Assembly: GCA_001438335.1 (NCBI GenBank)
Contig: LIBV01000023.1
Span: forward strand, 1-12,370
Source of the DNA: Pelagibacteraceae bacterium BACL5 MAG-120820-bin39
Lineage (GTDB): Bacteria; Pseudomonadota; Alphaproteobacteria; Pelagibacterales; Pelagibacteraceae
DNA: 12,370 nt
Reading direction: 5' to 3'
Within the stretch, counting starts at the first letter, position 1; the number at the start of each line of letters is the position of its first letter. The notes under the pieces were generated by a model, which made no database searches, was not told where the DNA came from, and saw only the letters and a program-made list of their open reading frames with translations. Below are positions 1-7,185 of this stretch, piece by piece. Position numbers and translations under genes: made by a program.

Positions 1-137
1 GAACAATGCTCATTCCACATTGCGGAAAAGATCCCTAATTCGGTAATATTTGGTACTCTTTTTAAAAGATCACAAATTTTCTTATATTCATCTTTTTTAA
101 GACCGTGATCTATTGCAACTTTTTCGTTAACTATCAT
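1..137 (-). CDS. purL: Phosphoribosylformylglycinamidine synthase subunit PurL (N-terminal part, cut by window edge)
   Basis: Only the first 45 codons are present; the gene continues past base 1. PurL is the synthetase subunit that converts FGAR to FGAM using ATP and ammonia delivered by PurQ. Reading the minus strand from ATG at 137-135 gives a start MIVNEKVAIDHGLKKDEY followed by the segment PNITELGIFSAMWNEHCS. The TELGIFS-MW-EHCS stretch is characteristic of the PurL N-terminus. The ATG shares its A with the purQ stop codon (TAATG), so translation is probably coupled to purQ. A purS gene upstream indicates this is the small, three-subunit-type PurL (not the large fused enzyme), though its length cannot be checked here. 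No clear Shine-Dalgarno precedes it. Confidence 0.93.
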   Translation of the reverse strand, partial: MIVNEKVAIDHGLKKDEYKKICDLLKRVPNITELGIFSAMWNEHC

Positions 138-820
138 TATTTTAAATTGTTAATTAAATTATTAAAAAATAAAGATCCATCTTCACCTGATAAACTGATA
201 TCGATCATTCGCTCTGGGTGAGGCATCATGCCTAAAACATTTTTTTCTTTACTAAAAATACCCGCAATATTTTTAATTGAACCATTAGGATTATATTGTT
301 CCTTAATATCACCATTTTCATTACAATAGTAGATGGCAATCTGCTCGTTATCATTAATTTCTTTTAATTGATCTTTTGTACAAAAATAATTTCCCTCATT
401 ATGAGCAATATGCAGTTCTAAAATATCTTTATCAAGATTTCTAAAATATTTATTTTCTTTATTCTTAATTTTTACAAAAACATTTTTACAAATAAATTCT
501 AAATATTTATTTCTAAGCAATACTCCAGGAACTAAACCAGCTTCAACTAAAATTTGAAAACCATTACAAACTCCCAAGACTAAACCACCAGATTTTGCAA
601 AGTTGATGACTGAATTCATAATTTTTGATTTTGATGCCATGCTGCCACATCTAAGATAATCTCCATAAGAGAAACCACCTGGTAATACCACTAAATCACT
701 TTTAGGTATTTCCACATCATTATGCCAGACCATTTTATTCTTAAAGCCAAACTTTTTAAGGGCAACATCCATATCTCTGTCACAGTTAGAACCTGGAAAA
801 GTGATAACAGATGATTTCAT
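137..820 (-). CDS. purQ: Phosphoribosylformylglycinamidine synthase, glutaminase subunit PurQ
   Basis: PurQ hydrolyses glutamine and passes ammonia to PurL in the fourth step of de novo purine synthesis, in the cytosol. The 227-residue protein is a complete class I glutamine amidotransferase domain. It starts with a PurQ-type SSVITFPGSNCDRD segment, has the oxyanion-hole region LPGGFSYGDYLRCG (46-59), the nucleophile Cys85 in GVCNGFQ, and the His201/Glu203 pair in PHPER. Length is typical for the stand-alone subunit. It lies 6 bases after purS and overlaps purL by one base, consistent with a purSQL unit. There is no strong Shine-Dalgarno, so reinitiation after purS is likely. Nothing in it looks damaged. 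Confidence 0.96.
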   Translation of the reverse strand: MKSSVITFPGSNCDRDMDVALKKFGFKNKMVWHNDVEIPKSDLVVLPGGFSYGDYLRCGSMASKSKIMNSVINFAKSGGLVLGVCNGFQILVEAGLVPGVLLRNKYLEFICKNVFVKIKNKENKYFRNLDKDILELHIAHNEGNYFCTKDQLKEINDNEQIAIYYCNENGDIKEQYNPNGSIKNIAGIFSKEKNVLGMMPHPERMIDISLSGEDGSLFFNNLINNLK

Positions 821-826
821 TAATTA

Positions 827-1066
827 TTAAAACTCAATTATCTTATAGTTTTCAATAACAAGGTTAGCTAAGAGTTTTTTACACATATCTTCTACTTGCT
901 CTTTAGCTTTTTTCTTATCGTCTTCTTTAACATCTATTTCAAAATATTTACCTTGTCTAACTTCATTGAGGTTGTCAAAACCCATACCATCTAAGGTTTG
1001 TTGAATAACTTTACCTTGAGGGTCTAAAACGTCTTTTTTAAGAGTGATTATGACTGAAACTTTCAT
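827..1066 (-). CDS. purS: Phosphoribosylformylglycinamidine synthase subunit PurS
   Basis: PurS is the small structural subunit that bridges PurL and PurQ in the three-part FGAM synthase. The 79-residue protein has the normal length. It shows the family pattern of an N-terminal beta strand (VSVIITLKKDVLDPQGK) followed by a helix (VIQQTLDGMGF) and the second strand region VRQGKYFEIDV. Its start codon shares one base with the purC stop (TAATG), and purQ begins 6 bases after its stop, so purC, purS and purQ are almost certainly on one transcript and translationally coupled. Small size and lack of catalytic motifs make the call depend on the N-terminal pattern and on the purC-purS-purQ-purL context, which is decisive. 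Confidence 0.94.
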   Translation of the reverse strand: MKVSVIITLKKDVLDPQGKVIQQTLDGMGFDNLNEVRQGKYFEIDVKEDDKKKAKEQVEDMCKKLLANLVIENYKIIEF

Positions 1067-1854
1067 TACTTATTTTTTTTCTTAACTGATGATAATTTAG
1101 TAATGTTGTTTACTGATGATAAATTTGATTGTTCGTGAAGGATACCTAATCGTTTAGCAACTTCAGTGTAAGCTGGAATTAAATCTCCTAAATCCTTTCT
1201 AAATCTATCTTTATCCAATTTTTTATCAGTAATCACGTCCCATAATCTACAAGTATCAGGGCTGATTTCATCAGCTAAAATCACTTCATTTTTGCCATTT
1301 GATTTTAGTCGACCAAACTCTAATTTAAAATCTATCAACTTAATGCCAACTCCTCTAAACATACCAATCATAAAATCGTTAATTCTTAAAATCATTTTTT
1401 TTACAGTTTCAATTTCTGATTTTGTAGCCCAATCAAAAGCTAATATGTGTTCTTCAGATATTAAAGGATCACCAAGTTTATCATCCTTTAAACAATATTC
1501 TATTAATGGAGCCTTTAAAACTGTGCCATCCTCAATTCCTAATCTTTTGGTAATTGAACCTGTTGCAACATTTCTCACTATAAATTCAATTGGGATAATT
1601 TCGACTAATTTAATTATTTGCTCTCTCATATTTAATCTTTTTACTAAATGATTTTTAATCCCAATTTGAGAAAGATTAGATAAGATGTGTTCAGAAATTC
1701 TATTATTTAAAACTCCTTTACCTTCAATAACACTTTTCTTTTGATTATTGAAAGCTGTTGCATCATCTTTAAAATATTGAATTACTAAATTTTTATCAGC
1801 GGTAGCGTAGATAATTTTTGCTTTACCTTCGTATAATTTTTTACCTTTTTTCAT
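1066..1854 (-). CDS. purC: Phosphoribosylaminoimidazole-succinocarboxamide (SAICAR) synthase
   Basis: PurC joins aspartate to CAIR using ATP to make SAICAR. The 262-residue protein begins with the nucleotide-binding loop LYEGKAKIIY (7-16). It also contains IEFIVRNVATGSITKRLG (89-106), the ATP/Mg region LIDFKLEFG (173-181), and ILADEISPDTCRLWD (192-206), all hallmark PurC segments. The last 20 or so residues are a Ser/Asn/Lys-rich tail beyond the usual core, probably disordered. The gene overlaps purB by one base at its start (the purB TAA and purC ATG share an A) and overlaps purS in the same way at its end. The order purB-purC-purS-purQ-purL matches the classic purine operon order found in many bacteria. 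Confidence 0.97.
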   Translation of the reverse strand: MKKGKKLYEGKAKIIYATADKNLVIQYFKDDATAFNNQKKSVIEGKGVLNNRISEHILSNLSQIGIKNHLVKRLNMREQIIKLVEIIPIEFIVRNVATGSITKRLGIEDGTVLKAPLIEYCLKDDKLGDPLISEEHILAFDWATKSEIETVKKMILRINDFMIGMFRGVGIKLIDFKLEFGRLKSNGKNEVILADEISPDTCRLWDVITDKKLDKDRFRKDLGDLIPAYTEVAKRLGILHEQSNLSSVNNITKLSSVKKKNK

Positions 1855-3146
1855 TAATTAAAAACTCTTTTAAATATGACATTAATATTTTTAAAATGAT
1901 TAGAATAATTAAATATAGACTTTAATTTTTTTTCTGAGATTTTAGTCATTATAAATTTGTCATTCATAATCACATTAAACAAATTTAGATTTTCAGCAAA
2001 ACATTTCTTAGCGTATGATTGAACCATTTTGTAAGATTGCTCACGACTTAAGCCAGATTTTGTGAGTTCTAGCATCACTTCTTGAGAAAAGATTAATCCT
2101 TTTGTTAAATTTAAATTTTCAAGCATCTTTTTTGGGTAAACAATTATATTATCAAGAATATTAGTTAATCGAACTAATGCAAAATCTGTCGTAATATTTG
2201 CATCAGGTCCTATATTTCGTTCAACACTTGAATGAGAAATATCTCTTTCATGCCATAAGGCAATATTCTCTAAGGCAGGGATAACAGCACTTCTCACCAT
2301 TCTTGCAAGACCAGTTAAATTTTCACTTAATATTGGATTCTTTTTATGAGGCATAGCTGAAGAACCTTTTTGATTTTTTGAAAAAAATTCTTGCAATTCA
2401 TAAACCTCAGTTCTTTGTAGATGTCTAATTTCAACTGCTACTCTTTCAATTGATCCAGCTATTATTCCAAGTACAGAAAAGTAAAAAGCATGTCGATCTC
2501 TTGGAATTACTTGTGTTGATATAGGTTCAATTTTTAAACCAAGTTTTTTAGCCACATGTTTTTCAACATTAGGATGAATGTTGGCAAATGTACCCACAGC
2601 TCCCGAGATTGCACAGGTAGATACCTCTTCAATTGCATCGACTAGTCTTTTTCTATTTCTTTTAAATTCTTCATAAAATGATGCAAGTTTAAGCCCAAAA
2701 GTTATAGGTTCAGCGTGGATCCCATGGCTTCTGCCCATACAAGGAGTTAATTTATATTTCAAAGCCTGTTTTTTTAAAACTTTAAGAATTTGATCAATAT
2801 CATTGAGTATAATTTTTCCTGATTGAACTAACTGAATATTAAAACTTGTATCAAGCACATCAGATGAGGTCATGCCTTGATGAAGATATCTTGCTTTTAT
2901 TCCAGCTTTTTCAGTAACTGAAGTTAGAAAAGCAATAACATCATGCTTTACCTCAGCTTCAATGGCATGAATTCTTTTTACATTAATCTTTGCTTTTTTT
3001 CTTACAACTGATGCAACACCTCTTGGTATTTGACCTAGTTTTTCCATAGCTTCAGCTGCTGCTATCTCAACATCTAACCAAATTTTATATTTATTTTCTT
3101 CAGACCAAATGTCTGTAAGTTCTTTTCGAGAGTATCTTTTAATCAT
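1854..3146 (-). CDS. purB: Adenylosuccinate lyase
   Basis: PurB cleaves fumarate from SAICAR and from adenylosuccinate, so it acts both in the IMP branch and in AMP formation. The 430-residue protein has the fumarase/aspartase superfamily signature GSSAMPHKKNP (261-271) on the catalytic loop. The histidines expected for the short bacterial lyase are present: His68 in AEVKHDV, His89 in YLHQGMTSSD, and His141 in GRSHGIHAEP. The match to Bacillus-type numbering is from memory. It starts 3 bases after the map stop and its stop overlaps the purC start by one base. The upstream sequence TAATTAATG has no Shine-Dalgarno, so it probably depends on coupling to map. Length is normal for the roughly 430-residue type. 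Confidence 0.97.
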   Translation of the reverse strand: MIKRYSRKELTDIWSEENKYKIWLDVEIAAAEAMEKLGQIPRGVASVVRKKAKINVKRIHAIEAEVKHDVIAFLTSVTEKAGIKARYLHQGMTSSDVLDTSFNIQLVQSGKIILNDIDQILKVLKKQALKYKLTPCMGRSHGIHAEPITFGLKLASFYEEFKRNRKRLVDAIEEVSTCAISGAVGTFANIHPNVEKHVAKKLGLKIEPISTQVIPRDRHAFYFSVLGIIAGSIERVAVEIRHLQRTEVYELQEFFSKNQKGSSAMPHKKNPILSENLTGLARMVRSAVIPALENIALWHERDISHSSVERNIGPDANITTDFALVRLTNILDNIIVYPKKMLENLNLTKGLIFSQEVMLELTKSGLSREQSYKMVQSYAKKCFAENLNLFNVIMNDKFIMTKISEKKLKSIFNYSNHFKNINVIFKRVFN

Positions 3147-3149
3147 TAA

Positions 3150-3920
3150 TTATATATATGGAGGCTTAGAAAAACCTTTAGCAGATTCTGTAAAGATTTC
3201 ATAACCATTTTCTGTAATTCCGATTGTGTGCTCAAATTGTGCTGATAAAGATTTATCTTTCGTTACAGCGGTCCAACCATCATTTAACATTTTTACATCA
3301 TATTTACCTGCATTAATCATTGGCTCAATTGTAAAAGTCATTCCAGGTCTTAATTCCATTCCAGTATTTTTAGTTCCATAATGTAAAATATTTGGTGCCT
3401 CATGAAATGTGGTGCTTATTCCATGACCACAAAAATCTCTTACCACAGAATAACCCTTAGCTTCAACGAACGATTGAATTTCAAATCCTATATCACCAAG
3501 TTTTATTCCTGGTTTTAATATTTTTATAGCTCGCATCATAGATTGGTATGTTGCATCAATTAAATTATTAACTTTTATAGAAGTATTGCCAATACAAAAC
3601 ATACGACTAGTATCACCATAATGGTCATCAATAATAGCTGTAACATCCACATTGAGTGCATCACCATCTTTTAAAACTCTATCAGATGGCACACCGTGAC
3701 AAATGACATGATTTAAAGATGTACATAAAGATTTTTTAAAGCCTCTGTAATAAAGTGGAGCAGAATAACCTCCATGATCTCGGATAAATTCGTAACCTAA
3801 TTTATCAATATGATCTGTTGTTACTCCTTCTTTAATATTATCAGTTAACATGTCCAAAGTTTTTGCCGCTAAATTTCCAGCTATTCTCATTTTTTCAAAT
3901 TTTTCTAGGTAATCACTCAT
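3150..3920 (-). CDS. map: Methionine aminopeptidase, type I
   Basis: Removes the initiator methionine from nascent proteins. The 256-residue protein has a complete pita-bread fold. All five metal ligands are visible: Asp92 and Asp103 (NVDVTAIIDDHYGD), His166 (FCGHGI), Glu199 (FTIEPM) and Glu230 (AQFEHT). The substrate-binding histidines His75 (HVICHG) and His173 (TFHEAPN) are also present. These positions line up with the E. coli enzyme at a constant offset of five. It lacks the N-terminal zinc-finger/SH3 extension of eukaryotic-type enzymes, so it is a type Ia form. The start codon lies inside the end of sfsA (8-base overlap ATGAGTGA), and purB follows after 3 bases, so it is expressed with the purine genes. 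Confidence 0.97.
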   Translation of the reverse strand: MSDYLEKFEKMRIAGNLAAKTLDMLTDNIKEGVTTDHIDKLGYEFIRDHGGYSAPLYYRGFKKSLCTSLNHVICHGVPSDRVLKDGDALNVDVTAIIDDHYGDTSRMFCIGNTSIKVNNLIDATYQSMMRAIKILKPGIKLGDIGFEIQSFVEAKGYSVVRDFCGHGISTTFHEAPNILHYGTKNTGMELRPGMTFTIEPMINAGKYDVKMLNDGWTAVTKDKSLSAQFEHTIGITENGYEIFTESAKGFSKPPYI

Positions 3921-4611
3921 TTATTATCTTAAGTTTTTTATCTATAAAGATTTCTTTGGAATTAATCTTACATCTATAGGCTAAAAAATTAACTCCTGCT
4001 TTTTTAGCGATTAGATAATTATTATAATATTCGCTATCTATATCTTTTGCTATTCTAAAATATTCCATATTTTCAATTTGAACTAAAAATAATAAGTAAG
4101 ATTTATAACCTTGTTTTATGGCATCAATAAGAGTTAGTAAATGCTTACTACCTCTAGATGTTATTGCATCAGGAAATTCTGCTGTATTTTTATCACGAAA
4201 AAGAGTGACATTTTTGACTTCCATAAAAATTTTTTGTTTATTTTTTTCTATTAAAAAATCAAATCTTGTTTCTTTATTAAAAAAAACTTCTGGCTTTATA
4301 TTTTCATTATTTTTAAGTTCTTTTATGAGGTTATTTTTTAAACCATGATGAGCAATTTTATTAGCCATATGTGTGTTAACACCAACTAAGTTATTTCTAG
4401 ATTTAATAATTTCTAACCCATATTTTAATTTTCTTTTAGGGTCATCATTTTTTAGGAGATAAACTTCACTGCCTTCATTCAATAATCCCATCATGGAACC
4501 GGTATTTGGACAATGAGCTGTAACGACTTCTTTATTTAATTTAATATCAGCAAAAAAACGTTTATATCTCTTGATAAGTTTGCCTTTTACTAAAGACTTG
4601 GTAAATTCCAT
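3913..4611 (-). CDS. sfsA: SfsA family protein (sugar fermentation stimulation protein; nuclease-like fold)
   Basis: The 232-residue protein has the SfsA hallmark AHCPNTGSMMGLL (32-44) in its N-terminal OB-like half and the conserved EFPDA-TSRGSKHL region (145-158) in the C-terminal half. The C-terminal half also shows a PD-(D/E)XK nuclease-like pattern: Asp118 in RFDFLIE, then Glu131-Val-Lys133 in FMEVKNV. SfsA was named for raising maltose metabolism in E. coli and binds DNA; its true biochemical role is still unclear, so no metabolic function is claimed. It is the first gene of the minus-strand run and overlaps map by 8 bases. A TG-extended -10 box sits 6 bases before its ATG, suggesting a leaderless transcript. 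Start at 4611 is the only sensible one. Confidence 0.94.
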   Translation of the reverse strand: MEFTKSLVKGKLIKRYKRFFADIKLNKEVVTAHCPNTGSMMGLLNEGSEVYLLKNDDPKRKLKYGLEIIKSRNNLVGVNTHMANKIAHHGLKNNLIKELKNNENIKPEVFFNKETRFDFLIEKNKQKIFMEVKNVTLFRDKNTAEFPDAITSRGSKHLLTLIDAIKQGYKSYLLFLVQIENMEYFRIAKDIDSEYYNNYLIAKKAGVNFLAYRCKINSKEIFIDKKLKIINE

Positions 4612-4625
4612 TCAAGAATTATACA
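4598..4625 (+). promoter_or_regulatory. Candidate promoter for the CinA-type gene, overlapping the sfsA promoter
   Basis: On the plus strand TTGGTA (4598-4603, 4 of 6 matches to TTGACA) is followed after 16 bases by TATACA (4620-4625, 4 of 6 matches to TATAAT). The end of the -10 is 6 bases from the ATG at 4632, so the predicted start is again the first base of the start codon. Its -10 overlaps the -10 of the divergent sfsA promoter (shared bases 4620-4623). No Shine-Dalgarno fits in the gap for either gene. This is a pattern reading only. Confidence 0.35.
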
Positions 4626-4642
4626 TTTAAAATGAATAAAAA
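4618..4642 (-). promoter_or_regulatory. Candidate extended -10 promoter for sfsA-map-pur genes
   Basis: On the minus strand the 20-base gap reads TTTAAATGTATAATTCTTGA and then the sfsA ATG. It holds a perfect -10 hexamer TATAAT (4623 to 4618) with the TG extension one base upstream. The last base of the hexamer is 6 bases from the ATG, so standard spacing puts the transcription start on the A of ATG at 4611. The -35 region inside the divergent gene is weak (TTGTGT around 4647-4642), as is usual for extended -10 promoters. If used, it would drive the whole sfsA-map-purBCSQL run as a leaderless mRNA. AT-rich DNA makes chance -10 matches common, but a perfect hexamer plus TG in the only intergenic gap is strong. 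Confidence 0.55.
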
Positions 4643-5381
4643 CACAAAAGTTAATGCCGCAATTTTAATTATTGGTAATGAAATACTTTCAGGCAGAACT
4701 CAAGATACAAATACTAGTACATTGGCAACATGGTTAAATTCAATTGGAGTAACAGTAGGTGAAGTTAGAGTTATTCCTGATATTGAAAAAACAATAATTG
4801 ATACAGTTAATTTACTTAGAAATAATTATGATTATGTTTTTACCACAGGTGGTATTGGCCCAACCCATGATGATATTACAGCAGAATCTATTTCAAAAGC
4901 CTTCGGCTTAAAATATGAAATTCATCAACAGGCATTTAAAATTTTAGAAGCTTATTATAAAAAAGGAGAATTTAATGAAGGCAGACAAAAAATGGTTTGG
5001 ATGCCTCAAAATGCAAATTTAATATTAAATCCTACCAGCGGTGCACCAGGATTTAATGTTGAAAATGTTTTTTGTTTACCAGGAGTTCCCTCAATTTTAA
5101 AATCAATGTTAGGTGGTTTAAAGAATAGAATTGTTGGGGGTGAACCTATACTAAGTAAAACAATTAGCCTAAGAACGGTTGAAAGTGAGATAGCAAAATC
5201 ATTAACAAAAGTTCAAGAAAATAACCAAGATGTTGAAATAGGTAGTTATCCTTTTTTTCAAGCAGGCAAACTTGGAGTATCTATTGTTATCAGATCTGAA
5301 GATCAATCAAAAATTGATAGCTGTAATTCACAAATTTTAAAATTTGTTAATGAAAAAAATATTGAAATAGTTGATCGTTAA
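4632..5381 (+). CDS. CinA-type molybdopterin-binding (MoCF_biosynth) domain protein
   Basis: The 249-residue protein matches the N-terminal domain of CinA (competence/damage-inducible protein A family, COG1058). The domain motifs are IIGNEILSGRTQDTN (13-27) and VFTTGGIGPTHDDITAES (69-86), followed by the LPGVP loop around 150. Members of this family with activity data hydrolyse ADP-ribose and related pyrophosphates; the MoCF name reflects fold similarity to MoaB/MogA, and a molybdopterin role is not implied. It lacks the C-terminal PncC/CinA amidohydrolase domain of full-length CinA, as is common for alphaproteobacterial single-domain versions. It diverges from sfsA across 20 bases and abuts the next gene exactly (TAA then ATG). 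There is no Shine-Dalgarno, and a leaderless start is likely. Confidence 0.88.
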   Translation: MNKNTKVNAAILIIGNEILSGRTQDTNTSTLATWLNSIGVTVGEVRVIPDIEKTIIDTVNLLRNNYDYVFTTGGIGPTHDDITAESISKAFGLKYEIHQQAFKILEAYYKKGEFNEGRQKMVWMPQNANLILNPTSGAPGFNVENVFCLPGVPSILKSMLGGLKNRIVGGEPILSKTISLRTVESEIAKSLTKVQENNQDVEIGSYPFFQAGKLGVSIVIRSEDQSKIDSCNSQILKFVNEKNIEIVDR

Positions 5382-5786
5382 ATGTTGTATTTTGCTTACG
5401 GTAGTAATCTCCATCTTTTTCAAATGAAAAAAAGATGTAAAGACAGTGTATTTTTAAAAAAGATAAAATTAACTGACTTTAAATTAACTTTTAGAAGCAA
5501 ATACAGAGCAGCAGATATTGAGCCTAAAAAAAACTCTATTGTTCCTGGAGCTTTGTTTGAAATTTCTAAAAGTGATGAAAAAAAATTAGATGTTTACGAG
5601 GATTTTCCTCATTTATATTCAAAACATTATTTTTATTATTATGGAAAAAAAGTGATGACTTATACAATGGTAAATAAATCTCCTTTTAGATATCCTACAG
5701 AGAGATATTTGAATGTTGTTAGAAGAGGTTATAAAGATTGTGGTTTAGATTTTAAATATTTAAAAAAAGCATTAATCGCAATTTGA
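5382..5786 (+). CDS. Gamma-glutamylcyclotransferase-fold (GGCT/AIG2-like) protein
   Basis: The 134-residue protein opens with the family signature FAYGSNL (4-10), which forms the glycine-rich substrate loop. It carries an acidic residue in the expected place, Glu73 in LDVYEDFP, corresponding to the catalytic glutamate of GGCT-like enzymes. It also has the GALFEIS segment (56-62) typical of the fold. Enzymes of this fold release 5-oxoproline from gamma-glutamyl peptides or amines. The exact substrate cannot be read from sequence; glutathione breakdown or gamma-glutamylamine turnover are possible. Its ATG follows the previous stop with no gap, so it is surely cotranscribed with the CinA-type gene and probably translated by reinitiation. 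Length is a little short but complete for this family. Confidence 0.82.
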   Translation: MLYFAYGSNLHLFQMKKRCKDSVFLKKIKLTDFKLTFRSKYRAADIEPKKNSIVPGALFEISKSDEKKLDVYEDFPHLYSKHYFYYYGKKVMTYTMVNKSPFRYPTERYLNVVRRGYKDCGLDFKYLKKALIAI

Positions 5787-5811
5787 TAGGATAATTTTAA
5801 ATCATTAATAT
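5783..5811 (+). promoter_or_regulatory. Possible promoter for the DRL-like gene
   Basis: TTGATA (5783-5788, 5 of 6) and TAATAT (5806-5811, 4 of 6) are separated by 17 bases. The predicted transcription start is about 5818, one base before the ATG at 5819. An AGGAT at 5788-5792 is too far (about 26 bases) from the ATG to act as a ribosome binding site. Supported only by pattern in AT-rich DNA; readthrough from the upstream pair of genes is equally possible. Confidence 0.3.
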
Positions 5812-5818
5812 TAAATTT

Positions 5819-7111
5819 ATGTATCTGAATACAAAACTTGAAGATCATAAAAAAGAAATTAGAATTGCCTTCATTGGTTGTGGAAAATTTGTTAGTATGT
5901 TTTTAGCACAATACAATCAGCTAAAAAAAATCAAAATTGATAGCATTGTAGACCTTAATATTGAGCAAGCTAAAGAAAATTGTAGAAAAAGTGGCCTAAA
6001 TGAAAAAACTATCAATGAGATCAATTTTTCAAGTAGTTTAGACAATACTTTAGATAGAGAAATTGAAATATTTATTGAAGCTACTGGCAATCCGATTGTG
6101 GGTACAGTTCATGCCGTTAAAATAATAAAGAATAAAAAACATATCATTCTAGTAAATGTTGAAGCTGATGTAACTTGTGGAAAATATCTATCAGATTTAG
6201 CAAAACAAAATAATGTTATTTGCTCAATGGCATATGGAGATCAACCTTCATTAATACTAGAACAAGTTGAATGGGCAAGACTAAATGGATTTTCAGTTGT
6301 GTGTGCAGGTAAAGGAACAAAATATCATCCAACTTTTGAATATTCAACGCCTGATACTGTTTGGGGTCACTATGGATTGACTAAAGAAAGAGCTGAAGCA
6401 GAATCTGGCATGAACCCCAAAATGTTTAATAGTTTTTTGTGTGGAGATAAATCTGCCATTGAGATGTGTGCTGTAAGTAACGCTGCAAATTTAAAATGTC
6501 CAAGCAATGGATTAACATTTCCACCTGTTGGTGTGTATGATATTGCAAAAAAACTTATTCCAAAAACCTTGGGTGGTTTAATTGATTATGAGGGCCAGGT
6601 AGAAGTTATTTCTAGTATAGATGAAAATAAAAAAGATATTCCTAATGATTTGAGATGGGGGGTTTATATCGTTATTAAAGCACAAAACCAATATGTGAAA
6701 AATTGTTTTAAAGATTATGGAATGGTGACTGACGAGACTGGAAACTATTCAGCAATTTGGAGACCATATCATTACATCGGTTTAGAACTTGCTCAATCAA
6801 TTTATTCTATTGCTTTAGATAATAAGGCTACAGGTTTTACAAAAAATTATAATGCTGATGTTGCAAGTTACGCTAAAAAAGATCTTAAAATTGGAGAAAA
6901 ACTAGATGGTGAAGGGGGATTTTGTGCAAGAGGTAGATTGATCACTTCTGAAAAATCTAAAATAGAAAAAATTCTGCCATTGGGATTAACAGATAATGCA
7001 ATTGTAAAAAGAAATGTTAGAAAAGACGAAGTAATAAAAATTGAAGACGTAGAACTAAATCTTCCAAAAGAAGTTATTGAAGCTCGAAACTATCAATATA
7101 ATTTAGAATAA
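5819..7111 (+). CDS. NAD(P)-dependent oxidoreductase with SAF domain, DXR-like (DRL) / homoserine-dehydrogenase-like family
   Basis: The 430-residue protein has an N-terminal Rossmann fold with a nucleotide loop IAFIGCGKF (17-25). The middle region contains EATGNPIVG (88-95) and NVEADVTCG (113-121), a catalytic-type segment WRPYHYIGLELA (315-326), and a C-terminal SAF domain (about 350-420) including ILPLGLTDNAIVKRN. This layout matches proteins annotated as homoserine-dehydrogenase-like/SAF proteins. One member, Brucella DRL, was shown to act as a 1-deoxy-D-xylulose 5-phosphate reductoisomerase (first committed step of the MEP isoprenoid pathway). Assignment to the fold is firm; assignment to DXR activity is a hypothesis, since the family probably has other functions. 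It stands 32 bases after the GGCT-like gene and is followed by a hairpin. Start ATG 5819 leaves a short tail before the Rossmann strand, as in relatives. Confidence 0.75.
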   Translation: MYLNTKLEDHKKEIRIAFIGCGKFVSMFLAQYNQLKKIKIDSIVDLNIEQAKENCRKSGLNEKTINEINFSSSLDNTLDREIEIFIEATGNPIVGTVHAVKIIKNKKHIILVNVEADVTCGKYLSDLAKQNNVICSMAYGDQPSLILEQVEWARLNGFSVVCAGKGTKYHPTFEYSTPDTVWGHYGLTKERAEAESGMNPKMFNSFLCGDKSAIEMCAVSNAANLKCPSNGLTFPPVGVYDIAKKLIPKTLGGLIDYEGQVEVISSIDENKKDIPNDLRWGVYIVIKAQNQYVKNCFKDYGMVTDETGNYSAIWRPYHYIGLELAQSIYSIALDNKATGFTKNYNADVASYAKKDLKIGEKLDGEGGFCARGRLITSEKSKIEKILPLGLTDNAIVKRNVRKDEVIKIEDVELNLPKEVIEARNYQYNLE

Positions 7112-7134
7112 TAAGTAAAAAAAATTTACTTATT
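7110..7134 (+). terminator. AT-rich inverted repeat after the DRL-like gene, possible terminator
   Basis: A perfect 10-base inverted repeat AATAAGTAAA / TTTACTTATT (7110-7119 and 7125-7134) surrounds a five-A loop and begins inside the TAA stop of the preceding gene. It can form a 10-bp hairpin with one G-C pair. The following bases TCCACTTG-like are not a T-run, so it is a weak intrinsic terminator at best; it could also protect the mRNA 3' end. Its position between a finished coding unit and a tRNA supports an end-of-transcript role. Confidence 0.45.
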
Positions 7135-7153
7135 CCACTTGTTCAATTATAAA
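7125..7153 (+). promoter_or_regulatory. Candidate promoter for tRNA-Leu-nadK
   Basis: TTTACT (7125-7130, 4 of 6) and TATAAA (7148-7153, 5 of 6) are 17 bases apart, giving a start near 7160 and a leader of about 26 bases before the tRNA at 7186. The -35 lies within the right arm of the inverted repeat. An alternative is TTGTTC (7139-7144) with a poorer -10 near 7161. One of these is expected, because a tRNA gene following a terminator-like hairpin needs its own promoter. Confidence 0.4.
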
Positions 7154-7185
7154 TATTAGCATAAATACTCATGAAATTCATTAAT

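Noticed and set aside
1292..1651. Plus-strand open frame of 119 codons
   Set aside because: Wholly antisense to purC, whose motifs are intact; no family features.
4118..4348. Plus-strand open frame of 76 codons
   Set aside because: Antisense to sfsA, no start signal or recognisable motif.
4612..4631. Purine-responsive riboswitch or operator before the sfsA-map-pur run
   Set aside because: The gap is only 20 bases and the predicted start is at the ATG, leaving no leader for an aptamer.
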